Shown here: positions 16,874 through 26,115 of the stretch, piece by piece
Numbering within the stretch: the stretch's first letter is position 1
Layout of the letters: every line of letters begins with the position of its first letter
Source: Streptomyces sp. DT2A-34
GTDB lineage: Bacteria; Actinomycetota; Actinomycetes; Streptomycetales; Streptomycetaceae
Length of the DNA: 64,000 bases
NCBI RefSeq assembly: GCF_030499515.1
Contig: NZ_JASTWJ010000001.1
Coordinates: 6,304,001 to 6,368,000 of the forward strand
Reading direction: 5' to 3'
Notes under the pieces: model-generated
Database searches by the model: none
What the model saw: the letters and a program-made list of their open reading frames with translations, nothing else
What the model was told of the DNA's origin: nothing
Made by a program: the position numbers and the translations under genes

Positions 16874-18250
16874 ATGTACGTGACGAGAGTCAGGATCGAC
16901 GGGGTGCGAGGGTTCTTCGGGCCACGCGCCTGCGACCTCGACTTCGCCCGCCCCGATGGGACGTACGCCGGCTGGACCGTGCTCGCCGGGCGCAACGGAT
17001 CGGGCAAGACGACGCTGCTGCGGACCATCGGGGTTGCGCTCGCCGGGCCACGTCGCGCAGCGCAGCTGGACGGCGATCTGGAGGAAAACCTCTCCTTCGG
17101 CCAGACGTCCGGCCGGGTGGACGTCACTGTACGGGCGGATAGCGGCATCGATACCGGTGCGGGTGGTGACCGCGACGGCACCTCGGAAGCCAGCCTCCGC
17201 TGGCAGCCGGAGCCGGATGCTTATGCCGACGACGACGATCCACCCACCGAAGTGAAGTTCATCTCTCCCGCCCCCCGCTCGCCCTTGTCCTTCCTGTGGT
17301 CGTCCGCCCCACCGCCCGGCTGGTTCCACGCCGGCTATGGCCCGTTCCGTCGCCAGACCGGCACCGGGCTCTATGAGCGCAATGCCGCACAGCTCGACCG
17401 GAGTGCCGCGCTACGCACGCTCTTCGAGGAACAGTCCGCCCTCACCGAGGCATTCGATTGGCTGGTCGCCGTCCACCTGCGCACCCTGGAAGAGCGGCCA
17501 GGAGCCCGCGAACTCAAGGCCGGCGTCCTGGCGCTGCTCAGCGACGGCCTGGTACCGGACTCCTACGTGATCGAGGACGTGGACTCCGAAGGAATGTGGC
17601 TGCGTAGATGGACGAAGTCGGGCCCCACGGGCCCGCGCGTTGAACTGCGGCGGATGAGCGACGGCCAGCGCACGACGGTGGCCCTCGTCCTGGACATCGT
17701 GCGGCAGATGCACGCGGCCTACGACGACCTCACCTTCGAAGGCCTCGGCAACCAAGGCGGGCCACCTCGCCTGCCTCACCCCGGAGTCGTCCTGATCGAC
17801 GAAGTGGACGCGCACCTTCACCCTTGGTGGCAGCAGCACATCGGGGAGTGGCTCAAGTCTCATTTCCCGGCTGTCCAGTTCATCGTCAGCACGCACAGCC
17901 CATACATCTGCCAGGCCGCCGACCCCGGCGGCCTGATCCGCCTGCCCGGCCCCGGCGATTCGGAACCTCCCCGTGCAGTGGACGGGGACCTGTACGGCCG
18001 GATCGTGTACGGGACGGGTGACGACGCAGCTCTGTCCGAACTGTTCGGCCTGGACTCTCCGTACTCCGAAACGGCACGCGAACTACGTGACCGACTTGCC
18101 GAGCTGGAATACGCCGTCCTCCTCGGGCAGGCCGACGCCGAGCAGACCGCGGAGTACCTGCGTGTACGCGACCGCCTCGCCAGCTCACCGGTGGCCCGCG
18201 TGGACGAGGTGATGGGGCGCTACCGCACCTCCCGGGAGCGCGAGGCGTGA
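16874..18250 (+). CDS. AAA-type ATPase (SMC/RecF-like), Septu PtuA-like
   Basis: 458 residues. An ABC/SMC-type ATPase with Walker A GRNGSGKTT at residues 39-47, signature MSDGQRTTVAL near residue 258, Walker B GVVLIDEVDAHLHPWWQQHI near residue 303 and the histidine switch STHSPYICQ near residue 339. It has no long coiled coil, which fits the short AAA_15/21 ATPases of defence systems (PtuA of Septu, retron-associated ATPases). The start at ATG 16874 is preceded by a perfect aaaggagg nine bases upstream. The next gene, an HNH nuclease, overlaps by 4 bases, the arrangement of a Septu-type ATPase/nuclease pair. Defence function is inferred from this pairing and location. Confidence 0.85.
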   Translation: MYVTRVRIDGVRGFFGPRACDLDFARPDGTYAGWTVLAGRNGSGKTTLLRTIGVALAGPRRAAQLDGDLEENLSFGQTSGRVDVTVRADSGIDTGAGGDRDGTSEASLRWQPEPDAYADDDDPPTEVKFISPAPRSPLSFLWSSAPPPGWFHAGYGPFRRQTGTGLYERNAAQLDRSAALRTLFEEQSALTEAFDWLVAVHLRTLEERPGARELKAGVLALLSDGLVPDSYVIEDVDSEGMWLRRWTKSGPTGPRVELRRMSDGQRTTVALVLDIVRQMHAAYDDLTFEGLGNQGGPPRLPHPGVVLIDEVDAHLHPWWQQHIGEWLKSHFPAVQFIVSTHSPYICQAADPGGLIRLPGPGDSEPPRAVDGDLYGRIVYGTGDDAALSELFGLDSPYSETARELRDRLAELEYAVLLGQADAEQTAEYLRVRDRLASSPVARVDEVMGRYRTSREREA

Positions 18251-19041
18251 TTCCGATCCAGCGGCTGGCGCTCCCGGACACCACCGAAGAGCGCATGGCG
18301 GTCCTCACCGGACGCATCGAGAAGCGCGACGAGGCCAACGGCAGACGCAAGAGCTACGCCGACGACCTGTGGAAGAAGGAGCGCGACGTCAAGAAGTCCA
18401 TACGTACGGTGCTTCACCGCATGGCGCCCGGCGTGCTCGGCTGCTGCATGTACTGCGGCGGCACCACGGGGATGGCCATCGAGCACTTCGAGCCGCGAGA
18501 GAAGAACCCGCTCCAGACCTTTCGCTGGCCCAACCACCTGTTGGCCTGCGGGGACTGCAACAGTACGTACAAGAATGATTGGTGGGAGTGCGACCCCGAG
18601 ACCGGGGAGCCTCTGCTGATCGACCCGACACGCGAGGACCCCTTCGCCCATCTCTTCCTCGAACTCGGCAAGGGCACCTACCGCAAGCTGACTTCCAAGG
18701 GGCAGAAGACCATCGAGGTCCTGGGCCTGAACCTGGACGAGCGACGCCTTCCCGTGGCTCGGGTATTAGCACGCAAGGAAGCCCGGATCCTCATCCGTGA
18801 CTGGGATCGAGCCAGGCGCGACAGCGACGAGGCGGGCATGCGCGACGCTCTCGACGTGCTGCGCAACCAGCCATTCGCCGACGTATGGCAGTCGATGCTG
18901 CGACAGGCCGTGCTGCCCGGTGCCGACCTCGTCCTTGGCGACGAGCAACCCGAAGTGCTGCGCCTGCTGCGCGATGAAGAACTGCGTACCGCGACACTGG
19001 TGGAGTTCCCCGTCCAGGGGGCACTGGCTGTGGATCACTGA
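18247..19041 (+). CDS. HNH endonuclease, Septu PtuB-like
   Basis: 264 residues from a GTG that overlaps the ATPase stop (GTGA). The HNH core is clear: a zinc-type pair CMYC near residue 67, the metal-binding region AIEHFEPREKNP near residue 78 and a second pair CGDCNSTYKNDWW near residue 102. The C-terminal half is helical. Small HNH proteins of this type pair with SMC-like ATPases in the Septu (PtuAB) and Ec78-type retron systems; no reverse transcriptase gene is nearby, so Septu-like is the better comparison. Coupling to the upstream ATPase implies a stoichiometric complex. Confidence 0.85.
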   Translation: MIPIQRLALPDTTEERMAVLTGRIEKRDEANGRRKSYADDLWKKERDVKKSIRTVLHRMAPGVLGCCMYCGGTTGMAIEHFEPREKNPLQTFRWPNHLLACGDCNSTYKNDWWECDPETGEPLLIDPTREDPFAHLFLELGKGTYRKLTSKGQKTIEVLGLNLDERRLPVARVLARKEARILIRDWDRARRDSDEAGMRDALDVLRNQPFADVWQSMLRQAVLPGADLVLGDEQPEVLRLLRDEELRTATLVEFPVQGALAVDH

Positions 19042-19376
19042 CGGGCCTCGTCCCCGATGGACTTGAACACGGCCCCTCCGAGTCCTCGGCATTCGCATCA
19101 CGAAACCTGACGCCGAGTGGGACTCGTGATCTGGCTGGGAGGCAAGGAGTGTCTCTTGCGCTGCTGGGCGAGGCTACCGGTCCACAGCAATGCTTTTTGG
19201 CCACCGGCGGCATCTGCGACGGGATCGACTGTCACGCATTCGTGACGTTCGGTTGCGACCGACTGCGCTCAACTTGCCCAATTATGCACTTACTTGCGTC
19301 CGCAAAGGCGGGAGGCGAATTGTCCGCGCCCGCAGCTAGAGTGAAACCTGACGCTTTGGCTAACGGGGAGGGTGCT
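19042..19376. other. 335-bp gap between the Septu-like pair and the secretion-substrate cassette
   Basis: No convincing gene. An in-frame extension of the next gene runs back to 19149, but its composition is unlike that of its neighbours. A short inverted repeat, gtcacg catt cgtgac, lies at about 19230-19245, and an AT-richer patch (cccaattatgcactta) at 19276-19291. The promoter of the rightward cassette is probably here. Confidence 0.4.
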
Positions 19377-19967
19377 GTGGCGGAGGACGGGGCGATCGAC
19401 GTACCTGTGGCGGACCCAGCCGCATACGCGGAGGGCCTCTTGGGGGGACCAGTAGCACGCGCGGCTGCAGACGTGTTCGGCGTCGGGTCGGGCCTCCAGG
19501 CAACGGTTTCGGCTGTTGGCGACGTCATCACCGAGCTGCAGTCGTTCACGAAGTTCCGGGACCGTATCGACGCCCTCCTGCGTGACCTGCGGGAGAGCGC
19601 GGCCGGTCCGAAACAGGTGGGGCAGACCGTGGCCTCGCGAGCCAACTTCGGTGGCGGATCCGGCGGTTGGGCCGAGGCGGCCAACATCTTTGGGGCTCAC
19701 GAGACGGTGATGTCGGAGTTGGAGAAGCTCTCGAAGCTGCTCACTGACTCCATCGAGGGTATGAGCATCGCGGTCCTGGCCTCGCACAAGGGCTACGAGA
19801 ACGTGGACGCGGACGTCAGCCGGCGCATGCTGGCGATCAGCAAGGACACGGCCGAGCACTACGGCGGAAGCTACGAGCCGCAGGTTCCGGGTGCGCCGGG
19901 TGGGAAGACCACGAAGCCCGGCGATGCCTCCGGAAGCGGCGACACGTCCGGCGCGTCGGGCTTCTGA
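19377..19967 (+). CDS. Unknown ESX-associated protein, 196 residues
   Basis: The start is taken as GTG 19377 (VAEDGAIDVPVADPAAYAEG), with ggggaggg just upstream. Longer starts back to 19149 are possible but less likely. The protein is mostly helical and Ala/Gly-rich with an AADVFGVGSGLQATVSAVGD segment, a central long-helix region (LQSFTKFRDRIDALLRDLRE) and a Gly/Ser-rich tail ending GSGDTSGASGF. I do not recognise a family. Its place as first gene of a cassette with PPE-like, WXG-like and mycosin-like genes suggests it takes part in type VII secretion, perhaps as a substrate or partner of the next protein. Confidence 0.65.
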   Translation: MAEDGAIDVPVADPAAYAEGLLGGPVARAAADVFGVGSGLQATVSAVGDVITELQSFTKFRDRIDALLRDLRESAAGPKQVGQTVASRANFGGGSGGWAEAANIFGAHETVMSELEKLSKLLTDSIEGMSIAVLASHKGYENVDADVSRRMLAISKDTAEHYGGSYEPQVPGAPGGKTTKPGDASGSGDTSGASGF

Positions 19968-20020
19968 CGGCGGCTGGTCACGCGTCGCGGGGCCACTCAC
20001 GGGGATAGCGGGGAGACGAG

Positions 20021-21796
20021 ATGGGCGACAAGGGCAAGGGTGGCGGGAAGACACCGTTCGAGAGCATGAGCCACGAGGACATGCTCGCCTGGCTGGATGA
20101 GGCCGACGCCGGCATGGTGCTGGCTGCCGCGGCCAAGCTGGTGTTGGTGGCCGAGGAGATCAAGAAGGCTGGCGAAGAACTGAAGACACGCCCCCAGTGG
20201 GTGAGTTGGAAGGGCGAGGGGGCGGATGCGTTCCGCACCTGGAGCGCGGACCTCGCGAACGCGACCCTGAGACTGGCGGAATACAGCCGAGGCGCGTCGA
20301 AGTGGCTCACCGAGGCTGCGGGCACGATCGGGAGTGTCCAGGCGTCGATCCCCCGGAACACGTCGTACGGCCAGTCCACCCTGGCCACAGCGCAGGCGAA
20401 CTTGGAAGCGGCGAAGGCGACGCCCAAGGACCCGGACTCGGCTTCCGTCACTCGCGACTCCACCCGGGACATTGAGATGGTCCTGGCCAAGCGGGAGTCG
20501 GAGCGGCAAGAGGCTGCTCGGCAGATGAAGAAGCTCGCGGAGTCGTACACGCTGTCTGCGGAGCAGATGGACGGGTTGGAGAAGCCGAAGTTCCCGCCGC
20601 CGCCCAAGGCTGTACTACCGCCGGAGCGGGACGACATGACGAGTAAAGGTCGCGTGCGTTCCGGTGGTGGCACTGGTACAGCCGCACCTGATACGGCCGG
20701 ACCGGTCGGATCCGGTGGGCGTGCCAGTGGCTCGGCGGGCCAGAGCGGTGGGGTGAACGGGCAAGTTGGCGCTCCTGAGACCTCAGCCGATGCTCCCGGA
20801 GCCCCTGCCGGAGGAGTTGTGCGTCCACAGCCGCCCACGGGGATGGAGATCGACAGCGTCGCGACCCTGCCCGAGGCGCCAACTGCGCCGTCGGCGCCGG
20901 CGAGTGGCCCGCCGATGGCCGGGGGACGCCCGGAGGGAACTGCGACGATGCCTCCCGGAGTAGTACCTCCGGTGACCGGGAGCACGCAAAGGCCAACCGG
21001 CCCTTCGTCAGGGACAGGCCGCCCGTCTCCTGGATTCCGACCCCCGGTAGCCTCTGGACAGACTCCGATGGGCACCGGACCTTCCGCGCAGCGTCCCGCC
21101 ACGGGTGGAGGCATTACGGGCGGCAGGCCCGTGTCTCCCTCTCCGGGGAGGGCCACTGGCAGTATCCCTCGGGGCACTGTGATTGGCGGTGAGGGTGTGT
21201 CCGGCCGTGGTCAAGCGGGTCAGCCCATCGGTACCGGAAGGCCAGCGGCCGTCCAGGGCGGAACGGGCAGTGGCCGGCGCATCCCAGGGCAGCCCGACGG
21301 CATTGTCGGCGGTCGCACGCAGGGGTCGGGGGGCGTAAATGCCCGTCCCATCGGTGCCGGCGGCTCCTCCACGGCACGTGGCACGGCTCCCTCTACACCC
21401 GGCGGTGGAACGGGTGGTCGTCGCTTCGCCCCGGAGACCGGAGGCATCGTCGGCGGCCATCCCCAGCAGACCGGGATGGGGAGCGCACGCCCCTTCACCC
21501 CAGGCGGCTCTGGAGCGGTCCACGGTGTTCCGGGCGGCAGCGGGCGCCCCGCAAGTCCTGCAGGTCAGGGCGGCACGCGCCGCGGTCAGCCGGTCTCAAG
21601 CACGGTGCGACGGGCAGGCGATCCGCAGCACGGTGCAGGACCTGTTGGGTGTGGCGGACCCGTGGTGCCCCCGGGCTCTCGCTCGGCGGAGTCTCGTCCT
21701 GAGGATCGCCGAGGCGAGCGCCCCGACTACCTCACTGAAGACGAAGAGACCTGGCAGCAGGGCGTACGTCGCGCCACACCGCCCGTCGTGGACTGA
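20021..21796 (+). CDS. PPE/WXG100-like protein with long Gly/Pro/Thr-rich tail (putative type VII substrate)
   Basis: 591 residues. The N-terminal 190 residues are a helical hairpin typical of WXG100/PPE-type substrates: MLAWLDEADAGMVLAAAAKL, then the turn WVSWKGEGADAFRTWSADLA (W-x-G near residue 67) and later helices that reach YTLSAEQMDGL. The remaining 390 residues are low-complexity, rich in Gly, Pro, Thr and Arg, with loose repeats around GRPxxPxxG and IVGG. It starts at ATG 20021 with ggggag close upstream. The mycosin-like protease gene follows 29 bases after the stop. Export through the ESX machinery encoded 12 kb away is inferred, not shown. Confidence 0.75.
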   Translation: MGDKGKGGGKTPFESMSHEDMLAWLDEADAGMVLAAAAKLVLVAEEIKKAGEELKTRPQWVSWKGEGADAFRTWSADLANATLRLAEYSRGASKWLTEAAGTIGSVQASIPRNTSYGQSTLATAQANLEAAKATPKDPDSASVTRDSTRDIEMVLAKRESERQEAARQMKKLAESYTLSAEQMDGLEKPKFPPPPKAVLPPERDDMTSKGRVRSGGGTGTAAPDTAGPVGSGGRASGSAGQSGGVNGQVGAPETSADAPGAPAGGVVRPQPPTGMEIDSVATLPEAPTAPSAPASGPPMAGGRPEGTATMPPGVVPPVTGSTQRPTGPSSGTGRPSPGFRPPVASGQTPMGTGPSAQRPATGGGITGGRPVSPSPGRATGSIPRGTVIGGEGVSGRGQAGQPIGTGRPAAVQGGTGSGRRIPGQPDGIVGGRTQGSGGVNARPIGAGGSSTARGTAPSTPGGGTGGRRFAPETGGIVGGHPQQTGMGSARPFTPGGSGAVHGVPGGSGRPASPAGQGGTRRGQPVSSTVRRAGDPQHGAGPVGCGGPVVPPGSRSAESRPEDRRGERPDYLTEDEETWQQGVRRATPPVVD

Positions 21797-21825
21797 ACTC
21801 CATGAGGACCGCTAGAGGAATGCCG

Positions 21826-23034
21826 ATGCCCACCAGCAAAATGCAGCGTGTCACTCACCGGACCCTGCTGCCGGGAGTACTGGCAGCCCTGCTGGTGGGC
21901 ATTGCCACGACGCCGTCCCATGCGGAGTCCATCCGTTCCCAGCAGTGGCACCTGACCGCTATGAAGGCGGACGAGATGTGGAAGGTCACCAAGGGCGAGG
22001 GCATCACCGTCGCGGTGATCGACAGCGGGGTCGATGACAAGAACCCTGACCTCCTCGGCCGAGTACTGAAGGGGAAGGACTTTGCGCTAGACGCCCCAGG
22101 CGATCAGCACACTGACTCCAGTGGCCACGGGACAGGCATGGCCGGATTGATCGCCGGAACCGGCGAGAGCGGGGGAGGCGATGGTGCTTTCGGCCTCGCC
22201 CCGGGGGCAAAGATTCTGCCCATTCGGGTGCCCCTGAAAGCAACCGTATTCGCCGAGGCGATTAGGTATGCCGCCGATGCAGGGGCCAAGGTCATCAACA
22301 TTTCCATGTCGGTAGGAGGAGGCGCTGGAGGGGAGGAAGAGAGCGAGGCTGTGAGGTACGCCTTGAGTAAGGGAGCTTTGATCTTCGCAAGCGCAGGCAA
22401 CGACGGTGACTCGTCTCTCGTGTCCCCCGCTGCCACCCCTGGGGTCGTTGCGGTGGGATCAATTGGCCAAGACCTCCGTAAAGCCCCTGAATCCCAGTAC
22501 GGCCCTCAGGTAGACCTAGCTGCTCCAGGCGTCGACATGCTGCATGCATGTGGCGGTAAGACGGGCTTGTGCGAGACCCGTGGTACGAGTGACGCGACCG
22601 CCATCGCCTCCGCCAGTGCGGCCCTCATCTGGTCGAAGCACCCTGACTGGACCAACAACCAGGTCCTCCGGGTCATGCTCAACACCGCAGCCGGCCCCAC
22701 CAGCGGCGCCAAGCGGAACGACTACGTCGGCTACGGAGTCGTCCGTCCCCGGATCGCCCTGAAGACTCCCGGCGATCCCGGCCCAGCCGACGAGTACCCG
22801 CTCCCCGACCTGGCCGCCGCGGAGCCCAAGTCGCCGTCTCCGAAGGAGTCTGAGTCCGCTGGGACCAAGGACGAGGAGGACCAGCAGTCCGCCGCCGTCC
22901 CTGCACGGGAGGATGACGGCGACACGGCTCTCTGGATCACGCTGGGCGTAGGCGCTGCCGCTCTGCTGGGCGCTGCCATCGCGGTCCCTGTAGTGCGCGC
23001 CCGGCGCCGCAACACGGCGTTCCTCGGGCACTGA
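21826..23034 (+). CDS. Subtilisin-like serine protease of mycosin type, membrane-anchored
   Basis: 402 residues from ATG 21826 (agagga six bases upstream; ATGs at 21802 and 21820 are alternatives). It has a signal peptide with hydrophobic core LPGVLAALLVGIATTPSHA, then an S8 protease domain with Asp in VAVIDSGVDDKNP, His in SSGHGTGMAGLIAGTG and Ser in TRGTSDATAIASASAAL. An acidic linker and a C-terminal transmembrane helix (ALWITLGVGAAALLGAAIAVPVV) end in a short basic tail. This matches mycosins (MycP), which are part of ESX systems. The region around the catalytic Ser lacks the usual Ala-Ala-Pro. A second mycosin gene lies at 33495-34766, so the element carries two. Confidence 0.88.
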   Translation: MPTSKMQRVTHRTLLPGVLAALLVGIATTPSHAESIRSQQWHLTAMKADEMWKVTKGEGITVAVIDSGVDDKNPDLLGRVLKGKDFALDAPGDQHTDSSGHGTGMAGLIAGTGESGGGDGAFGLAPGAKILPIRVPLKATVFAEAIRYAADAGAKVINISMSVGGGAGGEEESEAVRYALSKGALIFASAGNDGDSSLVSPAATPGVVAVGSIGQDLRKAPESQYGPQVDLAAPGVDMLHACGGKTGLCETRGTSDATAIASASAALIWSKHPDWTNNQVLRVMLNTAAGPTSGAKRNDYVGYGVVRPRIALKTPGDPGPADEYPLPDLAAAEPKSPSPKESESAGTKDEEDQQSAAVPAREDDGDTALWITLGVGAAALLGAAIAVPVVRARRRNTAFLGH

Positions 23035-23181
23035 GTACAGATGCTCAGACGCGCTGGCGGCAGTTACGGATGAGGCATGTGGTGCCGTGGCGCTACCGTA
23101 CTTTTTGACTACCGCAGCATTGCGGTCGCACGTTCATAACTGTTCGACGGCACACGACAAGGCAACGGGGAGGGGCCACGC

Positions 23182-23697
23182 ATGGCGTGGGAGGAGTGGG
23201 AGCAGCTCAAGGCGCAGGCAGCTGAACGGCAGTCGGCGCGCATGCAGTTGGATAGTGCCGACGCTGGTAGTGGCGGCACGTACGGACCCTTTGTTATGCC
23301 TAGTGAGTACGGGGTGCTCAAAGCCAGCGACGCAGACCTCGCCGCGATCGGTAAGAAGGCACACACCCTGTACAACGACCTGTGGGACCGGGCACGCGTT
23401 GCCGTGCCCGGCAGTGACTCCGCGGCGGCCGATCTGTCGAAGCAGGGGTTCGCGCTCGGGGCAGGGCTCCAGCATGTATCGAAGCGCTGGGAGCAGCAGC
23501 TCAAGTCCTTGATGGATGCGGTCGCGCATATCTCCAACCACATGCACGTAACGAAGAAGCTGCACGCCGGGACCGAGGACTACATTGCGCGGCAAATGAG
23601 CAGCATCGCACTGCTCGATGCGGGGTTCAACGAGCGCGTCGGTGATCCGGGCAAGAAGAACGACCTGTACGGCGAGCCGAACAAGAAGCAGGAGTAG
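23182..23697 (+). CDS. WXG-like helical protein, putative type VII substrate
   Basis: 171 residues, preceded by ggggagggg. It begins MAWEEWEQLKAQAAERQS and has a disordered stretch, then helices around LAAIGKKAHTLYNDLWDRAR and VSKRWEQQLKSLMDAVAHIS, and ends in a charged tail. The pattern (a long helical pair, small size, next to a mycosin gene) suits an Esx-like or toxin-accompanying helper protein, but no exact WXG motif is present. It is followed 100 bases on by the large protein of the cassette and may be its secretion partner, as small helical proteins are for LXG-type toxins. Confidence 0.65.
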   Translation: MAWEEWEQLKAQAAERQSARMQLDSADAGSGGTYGPFVMPSEYGVLKASDADLAAIGKKAHTLYNDLWDRARVAVPGSDSAAADLSKQGFALGAGLQHVSKRWEQQLKSLMDAVAHISNHMHVTKKLHAGTEDYIARQMSSIALLDAGFNERVGDPGKKNDLYGEPNKKQE

Positions 23698-23797
23698 CAA
23701 GCGGCCGAGGTCTTCGAGCGGCGGCGGACTCACCGTCCCGCCAACAGCCTCTCTCGGCACCCACAACCGGCCTCTGACTCCCAGGAATTGAAACCAA

Positions 23798-26098
23798 ATG
23801 AACTTCGACGCCCTGTACCACGCGAATTTCAAACTCTTCTCCGACGCCGTCGCGGACTGGTCCACGCTCGCCAACAATCTTGAGCGGCTGAAGAAGGACG
23901 CCGAGGACGGACTTCACCAGGCAGCGAACAAAGCTGATTGGGCGGGTATCAATTCCCAGGTCACCAAGGAATTCATCGGCAAGACGGCTGGCGAATTCAC
24001 TGACGCGCACACACAAGCCAGGACCATTCACCGGATTCTCAGCGACACCCTCGGCGAACTGAAGGGCTACCATCAGCAGCTTGTCGAAGCAGTCGACGAA
24101 GGCCGCGCCAAGAGCCTCGCTGTCTTCCCCACTGGGGACGCTTTCACCGTTACTTCGAACGTCCCCTCGCAGGCCAAGACCGGCGAGTCACCTGACAACG
24201 CCGCCGACGTTACCGCTCTCCGCGACAAAATTCAGGGCATCCTCGACAAGGCCACCGAGAGCGACACCTCCGCCAAAACTGCCCTCATTGCCATTGCCGA
24301 CCAGAGTCAGACAGGCTTCTCCGGGGCTGATTACAAGGACCGTGACACCGCGGCGGAGGCCATCAAGAAGGCCGACGAGATGGCCAGGCTGGCAAGGAAG
24401 GACCCGCAGGACCTCACCGTCAAGGAGTTTGACCAGCTCACTGCCGGGCTCAAGGACTACAGCAATGACCCGCTGTTTGCAGAGAGGTTCGCCACGACCC
24501 TCGGCCCGACGAAGACGTTGGAGTTCTGGACAGGTGTCACCGACCCACGCAACTACGACATCTCCTCCAACCGCATGGACAAACTCGACGACCTCCAGCG
24601 TGGTTTGAGCCTCACCCTGGCCAACGCCTCACAGAGTGACTCCACCGCCATGGCCAGCTGGAAGCGGGACGTGATCGACCTCGGGACGACCCGGATCGGC
24701 GGAGGCGGGACCGGGCCCATGGGCTTCCAAGTCATGAGCAACCTCATGCGCGTCGGCGACTACGACGACCGATTCATGGTCGACTACGGCACGAAGCTCA
24801 TGACCGCAGAGAAAGAGATCACAGGATACGGCCAGAACCCCAACCGCGTCTGGCAGTTCGGCGGAGGCGCCGGTCCCAGCCAGTACCTGAATCGCATTGG
24901 CGAGGACAGCGGTGCCGATCCGCTCGCCGGCTACCTGCGTGGCCTCTCCAACAGCCCAGACGCTGCGACGTCCTTCTTCAACCAGGAGTATGTAGCGAAG
25001 GACAACCCGGACAACCCCTTCGAGCGGGACACGGACGGTAACGGCAAAAACGGAAAGGTCCCGCTGTCCAACTTCCAGTACCTGTTTGAGGAACGGGACT
25101 GGCCAAGCGAGACGAGCCTCGACGGAGAGGATCTGCACACTGGGCAAAACAACCTGGCGATGGCGCTGGAGGCTGCCACTACAGGACACCCGGCGGGAGA
25201 AATGCCCACTCCGGATACGCCTGCGCACAACGACGATCAGACCAAGCTGTTCGAGAGCATCGTGGCCTCTGTTGCAGATGACCCAGCGCGCCTTACAGAT
25301 CACGGATACATGTCGGATAGCGTCGGGCAGATTACTTCCGAGTATCTCCCCGACATCAACCGAGCCATGACAGATGACCCCGACGGAGACACGGACAAGC
25401 TCTTCCCTGTGGTTGGATCGTCCGCCTCGCTCAATCACCGGGACGTGACTGCGCTACTCGTTTCCGTCGGGCAGAACCCAGAGGGGTACGCAGCCGTCGA
25501 AGTGGGAAACAAGGCCTACATGGCGAACTTGATGGACTATCACATGAGGCCGGACCTGACGGCTGACCACCGATACTCCAAGGATACGCAATTCGCCATC
25601 ACCCAGATTGCCCATGGGTCTGGCGAGGTCTCGGGAACGCTTGCCATCGGGCGCCAGGAAGCTGTCGCCGGTCCTGCAGATGAGGATGACAAGATCTTCG
25701 ATCAGTCAGTCGCTCAGTGGAAGAACGTCGCGTCTGGTGTCGTGGGTACGGGTATTGGCATCGGCGCAACATTCGTCGCTAGCCCGGTAGTTGGTGCAGT
25801 AGCGGGCGGTGTCGCAGCCACTGTCGGGAGCACGGTTCTTGAGTCGCTGTTCACGAATGCCGAGGCCCATGCAAAGGAAAACGCGGGAGCCTCTATGGGG
25901 GAGATGTGGGAGAGCGGTCTGGACGAGAATGCGTCATACAGTGAGAAAGCTGCTGAACATGCGGCAAAGGCGCACAATCGGACCGACCTGGAAGCCGTGA
26001 GCATCGACGAAAAGGCCCGCACAGCGGCGCAGGCGGGCTTCAGGGATGCGGGCACAAACACTCAGTTCATGGCGCCGCACCTCAAGACCGACATCTGA
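23798..26098 (+). CDS. Large putative type VII-secreted protein (766 residues, DUF6571-like)
   Basis: It starts MNFDALYHANFKLFSDAVAD. The first 110 residues form a helical WXG-like domain with ADWAGINSQVTKEFIGKTAG at the turn. The middle (about residues 170-600) is a helical domain with FWTGVTDPRNYDISSNRMDK and NLMRVGDYDDRFMVDYG, resembling proteins of the Streptomyces DUF6571 group. Near residue 650 there is a Gly/Ala-rich hydrophobic stretch (VVGTGIGIGATFVASPVVGA) that could insert into membranes. No known toxin active site is visible. Third-position GC is lower than in core genes. Whether it is an effector, a surface protein or a structural component is open. Confidence 0.7.
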   Translation: MNFDALYHANFKLFSDAVADWSTLANNLERLKKDAEDGLHQAANKADWAGINSQVTKEFIGKTAGEFTDAHTQARTIHRILSDTLGELKGYHQQLVEAVDEGRAKSLAVFPTGDAFTVTSNVPSQAKTGESPDNAADVTALRDKIQGILDKATESDTSAKTALIAIADQSQTGFSGADYKDRDTAAEAIKKADEMARLARKDPQDLTVKEFDQLTAGLKDYSNDPLFAERFATTLGPTKTLEFWTGVTDPRNYDISSNRMDKLDDLQRGLSLTLANASQSDSTAMASWKRDVIDLGTTRIGGGGTGPMGFQVMSNLMRVGDYDDRFMVDYGTKLMTAEKEITGYGQNPNRVWQFGGGAGPSQYLNRIGEDSGADPLAGYLRGLSNSPDAATSFFNQEYVAKDNPDNPFERDTDGNGKNGKVPLSNFQYLFEERDWPSETSLDGEDLHTGQNNLAMALEAATTGHPAGEMPTPDTPAHNDDQTKLFESIVASVADDPARLTDHGYMSDSVGQITSEYLPDINRAMTDDPDGDTDKLFPVVGSSASLNHRDVTALLVSVGQNPEGYAAVEVGNKAYMANLMDYHMRPDLTADHRYSKDTQFAITQIAHGSGEVSGTLAIGRQEAVAGPADEDDKIFDQSVAQWKNVASGVVGTGIGIGATFVASPVVGAVAGGVAATVGSTVLESLFTNAEAHAKENAGASMGEMWESGLDENASYSEKAAEHAAKAHNRTDLEAVSIDEKARTAAQAGFRDAGTNTQFMAPHLKTDI

Positions 26099-26115
26099 CA
26101 TCAGTGAGAGGAAGC

